Shown piece after piece: positions 41,101 through 56,100 of a stretch of DNA of 64,000 bases. The position numbers and the translations under genes are program-made. The stretch lies in assembly GCA_032622095.1 (NCBI GenBank), contig CP136063.1, positions 91,427,980 to 91,491,979 of the forward strand, written 5' to 3'. The DNA is from Siphonodentalium dalli. Lineage: Eukaryota; Mollusca; Scaphopoda; Gadilida; Siphonodentaliidae. How positions within the stretch are numbered: position 1 is the first letter of the stretch; each line of letters starts with the position of its first letter. Under the pieces are notes generated by a model, which ran no database searches, was not told the DNA's origin, and saw nothing but the letters and a program-made list of their open reading frames with translations.

Positions 41101-44100
41101 GGGGTCATTCGGCCAAAAAACATGGCCGCCAGCAGGCATCTTTGATTTCACTCTTTGTATGACTAAATCCTTTAGCACGGGCTACAGGTCGTACCTTTAG
41201 TCCGATCATCATAAAATTTGTCATGGCTGTTGAAATTGGAATGTAGATGGGAACGAGTCATTTTGGGGTCATTCGGACAAAAAACATGGCCGCCAGCGGG
41301 ATTTCAAAATTTAATCCATTAGCACGGGCCACAGGTCGTACTGTTCGTCTGATCATCATGAAATTTGTCATGGATGTTAATATTGACATGTAGATGGGAA
41401 CGAGTAATTTTGGGGTCATTCGGCCAAAAAACATGGCGGCCAGCAGCCTTCTTGGATTTTACTCTTTGTATGACTAAATTCTTTAGCACGTGCTACAGGT
41501 CGTACCTTTAGTCTGATCATCATCAAATTTGTCATGGATGTTAATATTGACATGTAGATGGGAACGAGTAATTTTGGGGTCATTCGGCCAAAAAACATGG
41601 CCGCCAGCAGCCATCTTGGATTTTACTCTTTGTATGACTAAATCCTTTAGCACGGGCTACAGGTCCTACTTTTAGTCTGATCATCATAAAATTTGTCAAG
41701 AATGTTAATAATGACATGTAGATGGGAACGAGTCATTTTGGGGTCAATCGGCCAAAAAACATGGCCGCCAGCAGCCATCTTGGATTTTACTCTTTGTATG
41801 ACTAAATTCTTTAGCACGTGCTACAGGTCGTACCTTTAGTCTGATCATCATCAAATTTGTCATGGATGTTAATATTGACATGTAGATGGGAACGAGTAAT
41901 TTTGGGGTCATTCGGCCAAAAAACATGGCCGCCAGCAGCCATCTTGGATTTTACTCTTTGTATGACTAAATCCTTTAGCACGGGCTACAGGTCCTACTTT
42001 TAGTCTGATCATCATAAAATTTGTCAAGAATGTTAATAATGACATGTAGATGGGAACGAGTAATTTTGGGGTCATTCGGCCAATAAACATGGCCGCCAGT
42101 GGCCATCTTGGATTTCAAAATTTAATCCATTAGCACGGGCCACAGGTCGTACTGTTTGTCTGATCATCATAAAATTTGTCATGGATGTTAACAATGACAT
42201 GTAGATGGGAACGAGTAATTTTGGGGTCATTCGGCCAAAAAACATGGTCGCCAGCAGCCATCTTGGATTTTACTCTTTGTATGACTAAATCCTTTAGCAC
42301 GGGCTACAGGTTGTACCTTTAGTCTGATCATCATAAAATTTGTCGTGAATGTTAATAATGACATGTAGATGGGAACGAGTCATTTTGGGGTCATTCGGCA
42401 GAAAAACATGGCCGCCAGCAGCCATCTTTGATTTTACTCTTTGTATGACTAAATCCTTTAGCACGGGCTACAGGTCGTACCTTTAGTCTGATCATCATAA
42501 AATTTGTCATGGCTGTTGAAATTGGAATGTAAATGGGAACGAGTAATTTTGGGGTCATTCGGCAGAAAAACATGGCCGCCAGCAGCCATCTTTGATTTTA
42601 CTCTTTGTATGACTAAATCCTTTAGCACGGGCTACAGGTCGTACATTTAGTCTGATCATCATAAAATTTGTCATGGCTGTTGAAATTGGAATGTAAATGG
42701 GAACGAGTCATTTTGGGGTCATTCGGACAAAAAACATGGCCGCCAGTGGCCATCTTGGATTTCAAAATTTAATCCATTAGCATGGGCCACAGGTCGTACT
42801 GTTCGTCTGATCATCATGAAATTTGTCATGGTTGTTAATATTGGATTTTACTCTTTGTATGACTAAATTCTTTAGCATGAGCTACAGGTCGTACCTTTAG
42901 TCTGATCGTCATAAAATTTGTCATGGCTGTTGAAATTGGAATGTAAATGGGAACGAGTAATTTTGGGGTCATTCGGCAGAAAAACATGGCCGCCAGCAGC
43001 CATCTTTGATTTTACTCTTTGTATGACTAAATCCTTTAGCACGGGCTACAGGTCGTACCTTTAGTCTGATCATCATAAAATTTGTCATGGCTGTTGAAAT
43101 TGGAATGTAAATGGGAACGAGTAATTTTGGGGTCATTCGGCAGAAAAACATGGCCGCCAGCAGCCATCTTTGATTTTACTCTTTGTATGACTAAATCCTT
43201 TAGCACGGGCTACAGGTCATACATTTAGTCTGATCATCATAAAATTTGTCATGGCTGTTGAAATTGGAATGTAAATGGGAACGAGTCATTTTGGGGTCAT
43301 TCGGACAAAAAACATGGCCGCCAGTGGCCATCTTGGATTTCAAAATTTAATCCATTAGCATGGGCCACAGGTCGTACTGTTCGTCTGATCATCATGAAAT
43401 TTGTCATGGTTGTTAATATTGGATTTTACTCTTTGTATGACTAAATTCTTTAGCATGAGCTACAGGTCGTACCTTTAGTCTGATCGTCATAAAATTTGTC
43501 ATAGATGTTAATAATGACATGTAGATGGGAACGAGTCATTTTGGTGTCATTCGGCCAAAAAACATGGCCGCCAGCAGCCATCTTGGATTTTACTCTTTGT
43601 ATGACTAAATTCTTTAGCATAGGCTACAGGTCGTACCTTTAGTCTGATCGTCATAAAATTTGTCATGGATGTTAACGATGACATGTAGATGGGATACAAT
43701 CATTTTGGGGTCATTCGGCCGAAAACATGGCCGCCAGCAGCCATCTTGGATTTTACTTTTCTCTTCATGTCTATAAACTAGTATTAGACATTCAACTTTC
43801 CACGTTCCTAATCGCTCTATTGACTGTAATACATTAAATTATTCCCTTTCCAAGTTGAGCTACAGTGTCATTGACACTTTCATTGGGTCATTCGGGCAAA
43901 AAACATGGCCGCCAGCAGCCATCTTGGATTTTACTCTTTGTATGACTAAATCCTTTAGCACGGGCTACAGGTCGTACCTTTAGTCTGATAATCATGAAAT
44001 TTGTCATGGCTGTTGAAATTGGAATGTAGATGGGAACGAGTCATTTTGGGGTCATTGGGACAAAAAACATGGCCGCCAGTGGCCATCTTTGTTTTCAAAA

Positions 44101-47100
44101 TTCAATCCATTAGCACGGGCTACAGGTCGTACTTTTAGTCTGATCATCATAAAATTTGTCAAGAATGTTAATATTGACATGTAGATGGGAACGAGTCATT
44201 TTGGGGTCATTCGGCCCAAAAACATGGCCGCCAGCAGCCATCTTGGATTTTACTCTTTGTATGACTAAATCCTTTAGCACGGGCTACAGGTCGTACCTTT
44301 AGCCTGATCATCATAAAATTTGTCATGAATGTTAATAATGACATCTAGATGGGAACGAGTCATTTTGGGGTCATTCGGCCAAAAAACATGGCCGCCACCA
44401 GCCATCTTGGATTTTACTCTTTGTATGACTAAATCCTTTAGCACGGGCTACAGGTCCTACTTTTAGTCTGATCATCATAAAATTTGTCATGAATGTTAAT
44501 AATGACATGCAGATGGGAACGAGTCATTTTGGGGTCATTCGGGCAAAAAACATGGCCGCCAGTAGCCATCTTGGATTTTACTCTTTGTATCACTAAATCC
44601 TTTAGCACGGGCTACAGGTCGTACCTTTAGTCTGATAAATCTGGAATGTAGATGGGAACGAGTCATTTTGGGGTCATTCGGACAAAAAACATGGCGCCAG
44701 TGGCCATCTTTGTTTTCAAAATTCACTCCATTAGCATGGTCCACAGGTCGCACTGTTTGTCTGATCATCATGAAATTTGTCATGGATGTTAATATTGACA
44801 TGTAGATGGGAACGAGTCATTTTGGGGTCATTCGGCCCAAAAACATGGCCGCCAGCAGCCATCTTGGATTTTACTCTTTGTATGACTAAATCCTTTAGCA
44901 CGGGCTATAGGTCGTACCTTTAGTCTGATCATCATAAAATTTTTCATGAATGTTAATAATGACATGTAGATGGGAACGAGTCATGTTGGGGTCATTCGGC
45001 CAAAAAACATGGCTGCCAGCAGCCATCTTGGATTTTACTCTTTGTATGACTAAATCCTTTAGCACGGGCTACAGGTCGTACCTTTAGTCTGATCATCATG
45101 AAATTTGTCATGAATGTTAATAATGACATGTTGAAATTGGAATGTAGATGGGAACAAGTCATTTTGGGGTCATTCGGACAAAAAACATGGCCGCCAGCGG
45201 TCATCTTGGATTTCAAAATTTAATCCATTAGCACGGGCCACAGGTCGTACTGATCATCATGAAATTTGTCATGGATGTTAATATTGACATGTAGATGAGA
45301 ACGAGTAATTTTGGGGTCATTCGGCCAAAAAACATGGCCGCCAGCAGCCATCTTGGATTTTACTCTTTGTATGACTAAATTCTTTAGCACGGGCTACAGG
45401 TCGTACCTTTAGCCTGATCACCATAAAATTTGTCATGGATGTTAACAATGCCATGTAGATGGGAACGACTCATTTTGGGGTCATTCCGTCTAAAAACATG
45501 GCCACCAGCAGCCATCTTGGATTTTACTCTTTGTATGACTAAATCCTTTAGCACGGGCTACAGGTCGTACCTTTAGACTGATCATCAAAAATTTGTCATG
45601 AATGTTAATAATGACATGTAGATGGGAACGAGTCATTTTGGGGTCATTCGGCCAAAAAACATGGCCGCCAGCAGCCATCTTGGATTTTACTCTTTGTATG
45701 ACTAAATCCTTTAGCACGGGCTACAGGTCCTACTTTTAGTCTGATCATCATAAAATTTGTCATGAATGTTAATAATGACATGTAGATGGGAACGAGTCAT
45801 TTTGGGGTCATTCGGCCAAAAAACATGGCCGCCAGCAGCCATCTTGGATTTTACTCTTTGTATGACTAAATCCTTTAGCACGGGCTACAGGTCGTATCAG
45901 ACATTCAACTTTCCACATTCCTAATTGCTCCATTGACTGTAATACATTAAATTATTCCCTTTCCAAGTTGAGCTACAGTGTCATTGACACTTTCATTACT
46001 AAATAGATTCTCCTATCAGTTATAAAAGTAAACATTGGACTGGTCTACTATTAATCTGGAGGGGTGTTCAGGAAATTTTAGCAGACATTAGACTGAGGAA
46101 ATGATAATCTAAGTACAGAAGTATTCTCATCCATTGAAGGAAAATGTTCAGATAATATTTTCAACAAACGACCTACAGTAATGCCCTAAATAATCGACTC
46201 CTTAACCACAGCAAAATTATGGGTAACTTTTCAGGATTTAGTCGGAAATATGGCTTGTTGCCATTCATCGGAAATATGGCTGAGAGCTTTCCGATGAATG
46301 GCAACAAGCCATATTTCTGACTAAATCCTGAAAAGTTACCCATAATTCTGCTGTGGTTAAGGAGTCGATTATTTAGGTTATTACTGTATGGTAAAGAAAG
46401 GGTTCAAGCATTTATTTTTATGGATGGCATCTGATTTTGTGTCTAATGCCGAATAAAATAATCACAAGGAATCAGAATCAGATGGTTTTCTCCACAAAAG
46501 CAGTGTTATATGGTGTAACTTTGAATTGCCAGAATAAAATAATCAACGTGCTGCATGATAAATGAGGGTGCATAAAGTAATTTTTGTAACAAAATATCAT
46601 CATAGAATAAAAAATTCCTCAAAGAATGTATATAAATATCAGGTACGTTTGTAAGTGTGACGTAGCTACAAAAGCTGTCTTCGCACTGTTCCCTTGCAAA
46701 GATTATTGACATACTAGTACATACATGTATGAATATATGAAAACGCATTGCCGGGTGTGCTATTGTGCATTTCCTACATTCCTATTATCCTTGTAAAGCG
46801 ACTACCGGTCGACTTAAATTTTCTAGCACCCACATTCGCTCTAGATGAAGATCACTCCGCGAAAGGATACCCACATCCTGTGGGTTTGTTCATTATTTTT
46901 ACCAGAGTTATGGCCCTTGTAAAACTTGGAAATTTGTGAATTCTGTCTCAGTAGGAACATTATTGTGATGACCCAGCTTAGGGGGAAAGAATACCAACAT
47001 ACTATCGGTTTCGTCCATTCATTCTTACCAGAGTTATGGCCCTTGTTGGACTTGAAAGTTTGTGAATTTTGGGTCCATACAAAAATTTCATATTGTAACT

Positions 47101-50100
47101 CAAGTGTGGATCATCAGATATGGGTGTGCTTTGGTGTTGTGATAGCCCAGCTTGGGAGAAATGACATTCACATACATATTCGGATTCATCCATATTGTTT
47201 CTCCAAAGTTGCGGCCTTGTAGGACTTGGAAATTTGTGAATTTTGTGAAAATTTAATTTTGAGGAAAGGATACATACTTACTATGGGGTTCATCCATTCA
47301 TTTATCGAAGCTATGGCCCTTGCTGGATTTCACAATTTTCAATCAACACAGACGTTTTGCATTGTAATTCCAGTATCAATGATCAGACTTCAATGCTCGT
47401 AGACTTAATAATAGACCAGCATCGATGGAAGGAGACATACACTCAGTGGCCTTAATCCATTGATAATTGTCTGAGTAATTGACCTTGTTGTGATATTTTA
47501 TTAGCATTTAGCATTGTTTGATTTTCTCTAGAATTATGGACCTTCTTGAACATAGAAAACAGCGCAATATTTCCTACATACAGTAATGCCCTAAATAATC
47601 GACTGCTTAACCACAGCAGAATTATGGGTAATTTTTCAAGATTTAAATCCTGAAAAATTACCCATAATTCTGCAGTGGTTAAGGAGTCGATTATTTAGGG
47701 CATTACATACAAACATTTGTCATTGCCCAATCTCTAAACTGAGCATCGGAGGCATATGCCATACTTGGCGTAGTACTTGTTTATGTGGTTGGGAGAGGTA
47801 ATATAATCATGAAAATCAGCTCCAGGCATACTGCGATAAGGCTGCTGCGATTTAACCGCTAGACATCAGACATTGTCCGCAGCAAAACCGCTAAAGTCCA
47901 ATCATTTGTGTTTGAGCCTGACATTATGTGAGTTACATGTATTTGTCAGGAATATGACCACTAGTTTGGTTGTCAAGCTTATAATGGACAATAAACTCCA
48001 AAATAAAAACAGAAATGTCATTTTTATGTTTACCCATACCATAGTATGGTAAACATAGTGTCGTTGTCCGGATTGACCACTCGTCGTTAGTCTGTCTGTC
48101 TGTCTGTCTGTAGACACTTTACGCATGGTGCGATAACTCAAACATTTTATGTCTGATCGGAACCAAATTTTGTATATGAATTTGTCAGCACCAAATACAG
48201 ATCGAGTTCGAATATGGGTTTGATCCGATATTTTTCAATGGAGTTATGGCCCTTTGACATAGAATTTCTGCATATTTTGATAAATCAACCATTTTTCAAC
48301 TGATAAGAACCAAATTTGGTATGCGAGTTTCTCAACTCAAAATACAAATCGAGATTGAATATGGGTTAGATCCAACATTTTATACCAGAGTTATGGCCCT
48401 TTTTCAACTAAGAATTGAACAGATAACCATAGCAGTCAACAACAAATTGATTACCAGCACCAGCAGTAAAACTTTAGCTCTGTAAGAGACAAGCAGTATC
48501 TGAGTTATTGATAATTAGAGTTATTTTTAGACATTAGTGTGAGGAGAAATCAGCTATGTTTTTAGGGACAGGACACACACAGGCTTACAGGCAGTAGCTC
48601 TATCTAATTAATTTGCACTCTTACTCTGGTTATTGTAAACTCTCTTAACCCAAGTATCCCATGTCCTGGCCACCTTTCACATTTAACCCAAGGCTGTGGT
48701 GGTTTAGCTGTACCAGTGTATTCTCTTATATAAATGCTAGTGACCCATAAATTCAAATAATTTGTGTTATGTACATTTGTCTATAATAGTACATAAAAGT
48801 ATACTCTATAATTCAACACCAAAACTCTCATTTATGATTCCAATCATAGTAATTTACTATCGCCAAGGGATGGGTTAACATCTGCCGATCGTGATCGGCC
48901 TCTCGTTACCTATACACAATATGGAGGAAATGTTAAAAATTCAATTTTCCTGTATTATAGAAAGATACCAATAAATGTCAGTAAAGTTAAATGTGAGACA
49001 TCTGAGAAGAGGAAAACCGATAAATTGTTTTGAAACAAGGACTGGAAAATTACTGAAATCAAATCAAACAAAATTGTACTGTGATTTATGTATAAAAATA
49101 AAAAAACCCATTGAATTGAAGAGATTATTTTCACCATATAGGTCAATTATGGTATTTTTTCCCCCAAAGTTACCAAACTTTTTGTCAGGCATTCTTTTGA
49201 AAATGTTAGACAAGTTACTTATTTCATCTCTTTTCTTCCAGTTTCTGGTTCGACTGGAAACATTGGTGGTAAATTTTCGCATGAATTTCATCTGACTGCA
49301 GACATTGGAGAAGACACCATTATGGTGTGCCAAAGGTGATTATCTTTTGATGTACTTACAGTGTAAGATGGTGTTTACATCTAATATGGTAAAGCCCAAA
49401 CATGATTAAATATGGTCTATCTCTTCCTAAATACATTTTATATAGTTTTCCGAGTTTATAATAATAGAAATGAGTTAGAGACACCTTTCCGGAAATGCTT
49501 CTATCTATTAACCCTTTGAACCCTGGCTCCCCACAACGATCGACACCCTGACCCTGGGCTCCCAGCGATATTTTGACTTATTGTTGACAATGTTTAGGTG
49601 CATTGCATTGGTTATGTTCGCGTGATGCCACAGGTCTGAAACTGTACATGTATGTTCCCCATGGACCACTGAGTTTTTAAAGACAGGGATACATTGCCAC
49701 ACGATCACTCCCTGGTAACGGTTGCTAGGCAACTACCCGGAATTGAAAGTAAAATGCAATTATTCCCTTTATCGTCGTAATTAAGCCCTAGGAAATGACG
49801 TTTTCGATGTTGTCAATGCCCTATTGTGAAATTAAGACATATCTGACAGGAAGAGTGAACATAAGTTGCATTTAAGGGTAGCAACGGTTGCTAAGCAAAT
49901 GATTCGATTACACCATTACCCTGATCATCCAATTGTAGTGTGCCCAATTTAGACATTGCTTAGGAGCATGGTACTGGTTGTGATCAAATGGCGCCACATA
50001 TCGGAAACTGTACATGTATGTTCCCCATGGACCACTGTGTATTTTAAGGCAGGGATACATTTCCACCTGATCACTACCTGGTAACGGTTGTTAGGCAACT

Positions 50101-53100
50101 ACCCGGCATTGAAAGTAAAATGCAATTATATATTGCATCGTTGTAATTCAGCCCTAGGAAATGCCGTTTTCGATGCAACCAATACCATATTGTGAATTTT
50201 AAGATATATCTGGCAGGAAGAGTGAAACCAACCTGTATATAAGGGTAGCAACGGTTACTAAGCATATAACCCAAGTGATTTCATAACATCATTGCCGTGA
50301 GCATTCAATTGTGGTATATATGCCCCATTTTAAACATTCCATATGCACATGGTGCTATAGTTATAATCAAATGGCGCCACATGTCTGAAACTGTACAGGT
50401 ATGTTCCGTTCCGCATGGACCATTGAGTATATTAAGGCAGGGATACGTTTCCACACGATTACTCCCTGGTAACGGTTGCTAGACAACTACCCGGAATTGA
50501 TAATAAAATGCATTTACACCGTTTAGCGTCGTAATCGAGCACTATAAAATGGCGCTTTCGATGCAGTCAATACTCTATTGTGAAATTTGATATATTTCTG
50601 TTTATAAGAGTGAACCCAACTTGTATTTAAGGTATCAACGATTGATAACTATATACCCCAAATGGCAGAATGACATCATTGTTCTGAGCATTCAATGTTA
50701 ATTGCAGTGTCAAATGTTGCAGTTATACATTTCCTAGGAGCATGATGCATGCTGGTTATGTTAAAAGTCTAACACATGTCTGAAACTGTACAGTGGTGTT
50801 CTCCGTGGACCACTTATGTTTCACCAGTTTTGGAGACTTTGCTACCCGACTGTTCCTTAGTAAACTGATGATTGCTATGTAACTATGCGGGATATATAAA
50901 GTGCAATTACATGACAGATGACAGTCTCGTTTGTGCATTATCTATTATTTCTGAGACAATGAATGCAAATTATGCAGTATACTTATATAAATAGTGTTAG
51001 ACATATTGTGAGATACACTATGGCCTTTGAGATAAACATTGTGACAGTACACTGTGAGTACAGTGTACCAATTTGTTTAACTTCAACCACGACATCATAT
51101 ATGCTATCACCGTCGTGTGTGTTTCTGAGATATTCAAGTCTAGCTAACTTATCTGGGTGGTGTACCATCGAGACCACAAGACAAGGCCGCATGCCGCTCA
51201 GATAAGGCACCGAGAGTAATTGAACACATAATTATATCGGGGAATCTACAGAGTGGTGATCACAAATTGAACCTACAATACTTGCAATATAATTTGGCCT
51301 TTCGTGCGATAACTATGTTATGGTGCGTATATAAAACAGCAAACCACACGTTGACGTCGTGGTGCATTATTTCATCACAAATAATAAATTAGGTCAACAT
51401 TATAACATTCAAATTGACATAATCCATGCATACTCTCGGGATCCAAATAAAAGTGCAGACCCAAATAATAGTGCGGGGGGGGGATTCCATTGAAAGTTAA
51501 TAAAAGTGCAGACCCAAATAATAGTGCAGGGGGGGGGGGGGGGGGGGGGGGCTCTGAGCAAAACATCGATATAACTGTGGTTAAACAAATTATTTGTATA
51601 GTAGGTCAAGTATAGGAATCAACATAGTATGTGTCATGTGACCCAGTGTTTTATTCAATATTAATTAAATGTTCACATGTATGCCATATACCTGAATATG
51701 TACATGCATAAAGTTATAAGCTCATCATATTGATATCAGAATCATATAGCAATCTTGAGTTTATGCTGATTTCAATTTTCATAGATTCAAAATTAATGGA
51801 CGTGCAAACCCAAAATAAGCACTGTGCAGGGGGGAATTTCCCAAGAAAATAATAAACGTGCATGCATGTTTATTTGGAACCCAATAGTATATATATCAAT
51901 AAGACCATGCACTGGCACATGTAGTTATACAGACTACACACACACTTCTTCGTCACCAAACAGTTATCTCCAATACTGCACTTTGTTGTGCCAATCATGC
52001 CAACAATTTGCGTTTGGTGTGCCAATACATAGAAATGCATCACATAACGAACATTTATAGACAGTCTTTCTTCGTTTTGGCAAATCTGTATCTGTGAGTG
52101 ATGGGTCAATAAGCTTTGCCCATCTGTATTTTTCTCTGCATACAACACAGCGATGATTTGTTGTGGCCGATTGACTCCTTTCGACATCATGATGGACATT
52201 GATCTTCAGTCGTATTTCTTCTGTGTCCCCTGATCTGTGTGGACGTACAACTGTAGCAGACCGCGTACTACCGATTAACTGCTGGCAAAGTTTGGCAATA
52301 AACATATGGAACGTGAATATACGTTTATTTGTCTGTGCATGCGGTGTGTAGAAGTTCATCAGAACGTATGCGTTATATACCGCCCACATCAAGAACTTTA
52401 TCACCAAACGTCGAGGCCATTTGTAGTGTCGGCGGCATCTATGTAAGCGTGTCATCTGGTCATTTTTGTCCGTGCCACCCATAAATGCATTGTAAGATTT
52501 CACTACTTTCGGACACTTGACTGGCATTCGTCGCTTTTCAGTTTTGTCATAGCGTTGCACATGTTCAGGAGGATCTGCAATATGAGTGGTGGTGACAAAA
52601 TAAATTGGCTTCTTATCACACCAAACTGTTGCCCCGACTTTGCCATTATATACTGTCTTCCATTGGCCTCTCTGTAGATCTTTGGGTCGCATTTTAATTT
52701 CATTTGGAAATCTTTTTCGATTGGTCAAGGCTGTTCCACACATTTTAGTTTTTGATATATCCAATAGGTATTCAGCTAGGTTTACGGATGTGTAAAACCT
52801 ATCAGTGCAGATCGTGCGGTATTCGCCCTTATACAAATTGGTCATACGTACGACAAGGTTTCCAGTCACACCAAGTTCGGGTATGTTGTTATCACTGCGC
52901 TTGCCAGTGTAGACCTCGGCATTGCAAACATAACCATTTACGCTGTCACACAAAAGGAATGTCTTTATCCCCCAACGAATTGGTTTGTCCTTGATGTACT
53001 GTTTGAATGATAGTTTGTTTTTGGTGGGTATCATACCTTCATCTAATGATAAATCAGAACCTGGCATATAAAACTGTTGGAAGTTTTCCAGTAGGCGATC

Positions 53101-56100
53101 AAATATTGGTCGAGTTTTATATATTTTGTCACTTTTGTTGACTCCTGGGTCGAGTTCATCCACACAATGAAGAAGTGACCATACCGCCAAGAACCTATCT
53201 CTGGTCATGACATCAGGGAATCCCGGCGTGCGAGTTAATGACGTTTATGATGAACTCCAATACTGCTCGTATCTATCTTTATGTAGTAGCATCTCCATCG
53301 TTGTTCTGAGGCCGATAAATGCTTTTAATTCTGGCATGGTAACTGGTTTACGAGTCAAACATTGAGCGGCGGTGCTGTTCAGATTCGCTTCAAGGACATG
53401 AACAGCCTGTCTATTTGTTTCGATGAGAATCATTTCCCAAATTATATCGTCCCACATCAAATTGAAGAAGTCGAGCGGGGTGCTGTCTTCCCCGATGCCA
53501 ATGGGCATATTTTTTGGACCCGACTGTTCATTGGGGTTGAACAGTTTTTCTCCGAAATTATTAAAAAAATTTCTGTCCATTTATCAGGTAATTTTGATGT
53601 TACATGTGACGCCACGCCCACGCCTTCTTCCCGCACAGGACCGTCACCAGCAGCCCCCATGATTGGCTCACTAGCCGGTAGATCATCTTCATCGGAATCT
53701 ATTTCTGTTTCGAAATCGCTAGTCGTCCCCGTTCCGATCCTCATCGTCATCAAATATTATCTTTAAAGCTTCGTCGACCGACAGTTTATTCCGGCTCATC
53801 GTTTACTCGAATTGTTCTGATATCCCAAACGCTTTTGTTGTCATTCCTGAAAATATAAAGATAAAACAAACTAAGACTTCTGCTTTAATAGGATGTATAA
53901 CTATGTATTCCTACACGCTATATACACTTACTCCCCCAACACGTACCACCAACCCCACCCCAACCCACAAAGACCAAGGCCAGTTACACGTGTGTTACAA
54001 ACTTTATATGTCATACCACATTATATAGCAATCAAGTAAAACAAATCATAAATTGCTATCGGTTTGACAATCCTTTGCAGAGATGCTTAATTATGTAGGC
54101 CTATATAATATATACACAACATAAAATTGTCTTGAACATTTCATGTCCCTTCAAAAAGCTGGATAACTCTAAAACCAAGAGGCTTTCTATTGACAACAAG
54201 GCCAAATTTCGCCGAACAACATGTTGATAAATAACACGTTTCGGGCAATGTTATACTATAGTTTTACAGTGGTTAGCATTATTTTTGGACAATTAATCGA
54301 TTCTGATAACTGAAAGGGCATTTCAATTTTTTTTGTTGTTGTTGGAATCTGATTATATGGGAACCATCGAATCGGATTGAGTACCGGGTACATTTACGTT
54401 GGAACGACACACCCCAGCCTTTTTCTCAATCTTCGTCCCTATGTCCGTATCTAAACATTTGAGAATTTAGGCCTATTTATCCCCTTTAGTTTTTTAAGTA
54501 CACCTTTTATTTATAAAGAACAGAGAACGTAACGGGTGAATCAAACGAAACTAGTTTATTATATATTGTTATCCAGAGCATGCCTACTAACATGGTCGTA
54601 CAAATTCAAATTTTAAATTTTACACAACTTCCAAGTTCACGCCACAATTTTTAGAGTTATGTCTCTTGCATCATAAACTGTTGTTGGAATTTAATGGCAG
54701 AAACTGTTGGCTCCAGCTTCATTTATCTATAGGATGTACAATCCTGATGCCCGTAATTGTAATAGTTAAAACACCACTAATGGAATATAATTATCTCAGA
54801 ATTTATAACACAATAAATACAAACAAGTAACAAAATAGTAAATTAAAAAAATTACAAATATGTCGTTGAACTTCGTGGCTGTGTGGTTAGAACGTTTGTC
54901 TTATCAATTTGACATTTTGCGAGAAGGGTTCAAATCCATGTCTAACTTTTATTAACTTTTTTATTTTATTTTTTTTAATCTCAACATAAACGAAAATCGG
55001 ATATAAAATAATAAAACATCTTCTAGTTTTTCTATTGTTATTTATCATTTTATAATAAAATTCACTGATTTCTAATAAAAAAACATCGACTTATTCTATT
55101 GTCACAATTGTGCGACAAGAAATGAAATATAATCATTCCATAATTCATTACATATCAATATAAATAAATAGCAAACAAATAACAGTACACAAATATAATT
55201 TTGTCATATATATAACATTCATTTATCATCGGTCTTCGTAGCTGTATGGTTAGAATGTTCGTCATACCAATTTGATACTTTTGCGAGAAGGGTTCAAACC
55301 CATGTCTATTTTTATTAAAAAAAATAAAAAAATTTTGTTTTATTTAACATCAAAACAAATCAAATGAAATCAAATATAAAACATCTATCAGTTTTTCTAT
55401 TGCTATTTATAATTTTAGAATCATATTCAATGATTTCTAACAAAAAACATCGAATTATTCTACTAATTAATATAAAAAACACAAACAATATGATTGGTAT
55501 TCGTGGCCGTATGGTCAGAGCATCTGTGTTACAAATCTGATAATTTTGCGACAAGGGTTCGAATCGACAAATATATATATATTTTTTTTAAGTTTTTCTA
55601 TTTTTTTATTTTTATTTTTACATTAAACAAATCAAATATACTCATTCGTCTTATTCTATTTTTGCGATCAAAGACACCAATAGACCAAAAATAAACACTT
55701 TATTTGACGTATGTAGGCTGGAACTGTGAAGTGTGATTGTGAATGAGGGTGTGTGCACAGTGCAGACGACGTCAATTCATATTTTTCAGAGTGATTGTCT
55801 GAGATGCGTTGAACACAAAATAAATATGTATGCTTACCTTTTTTTCTTTTCAACTCCGCATTTTTGAGTACCGGTAGCGTATTTTCTGTTTTCTTCTAGA
55901 ATTTGTAATAATTAATATATAATATGTCGAATATCGATACTGGTCGTCTGATAAAATAAGCCGATCTACCACCAGACGGCGCAAAATCTACTTTCGGATA
56001 TTCTTCTTTGAGTATTCTGTGGCCGTGAGGTTTTGTTGTTTGGATTACACGCAGTCGGCCGGGGTTCGAATCCTGAACTTTTTTTTTTTTATTTTTTATT

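Noticed and set aside
40478-45717. Series of 60-95 codon minus-strand frames with a shared [23 protein letters not shown] pattern
   Set aside because: They are the 164-bp repeat unit read on the minus strand and repeat exactly with it.
46926-47222. 98-codon frame as a gene
   Set aside because: It lies in a degenerate tandem repeat within PARS2 intron 6 and has no recognisable domain.
48650-48880. Possible small TTAA-flanked element (TTAACCCAAG ... GGGTTAA)
   Set aside because: The TIR match beyond CCCA is too weak and a third TTAACCCAAG lies inside; boundaries cannot be supported.
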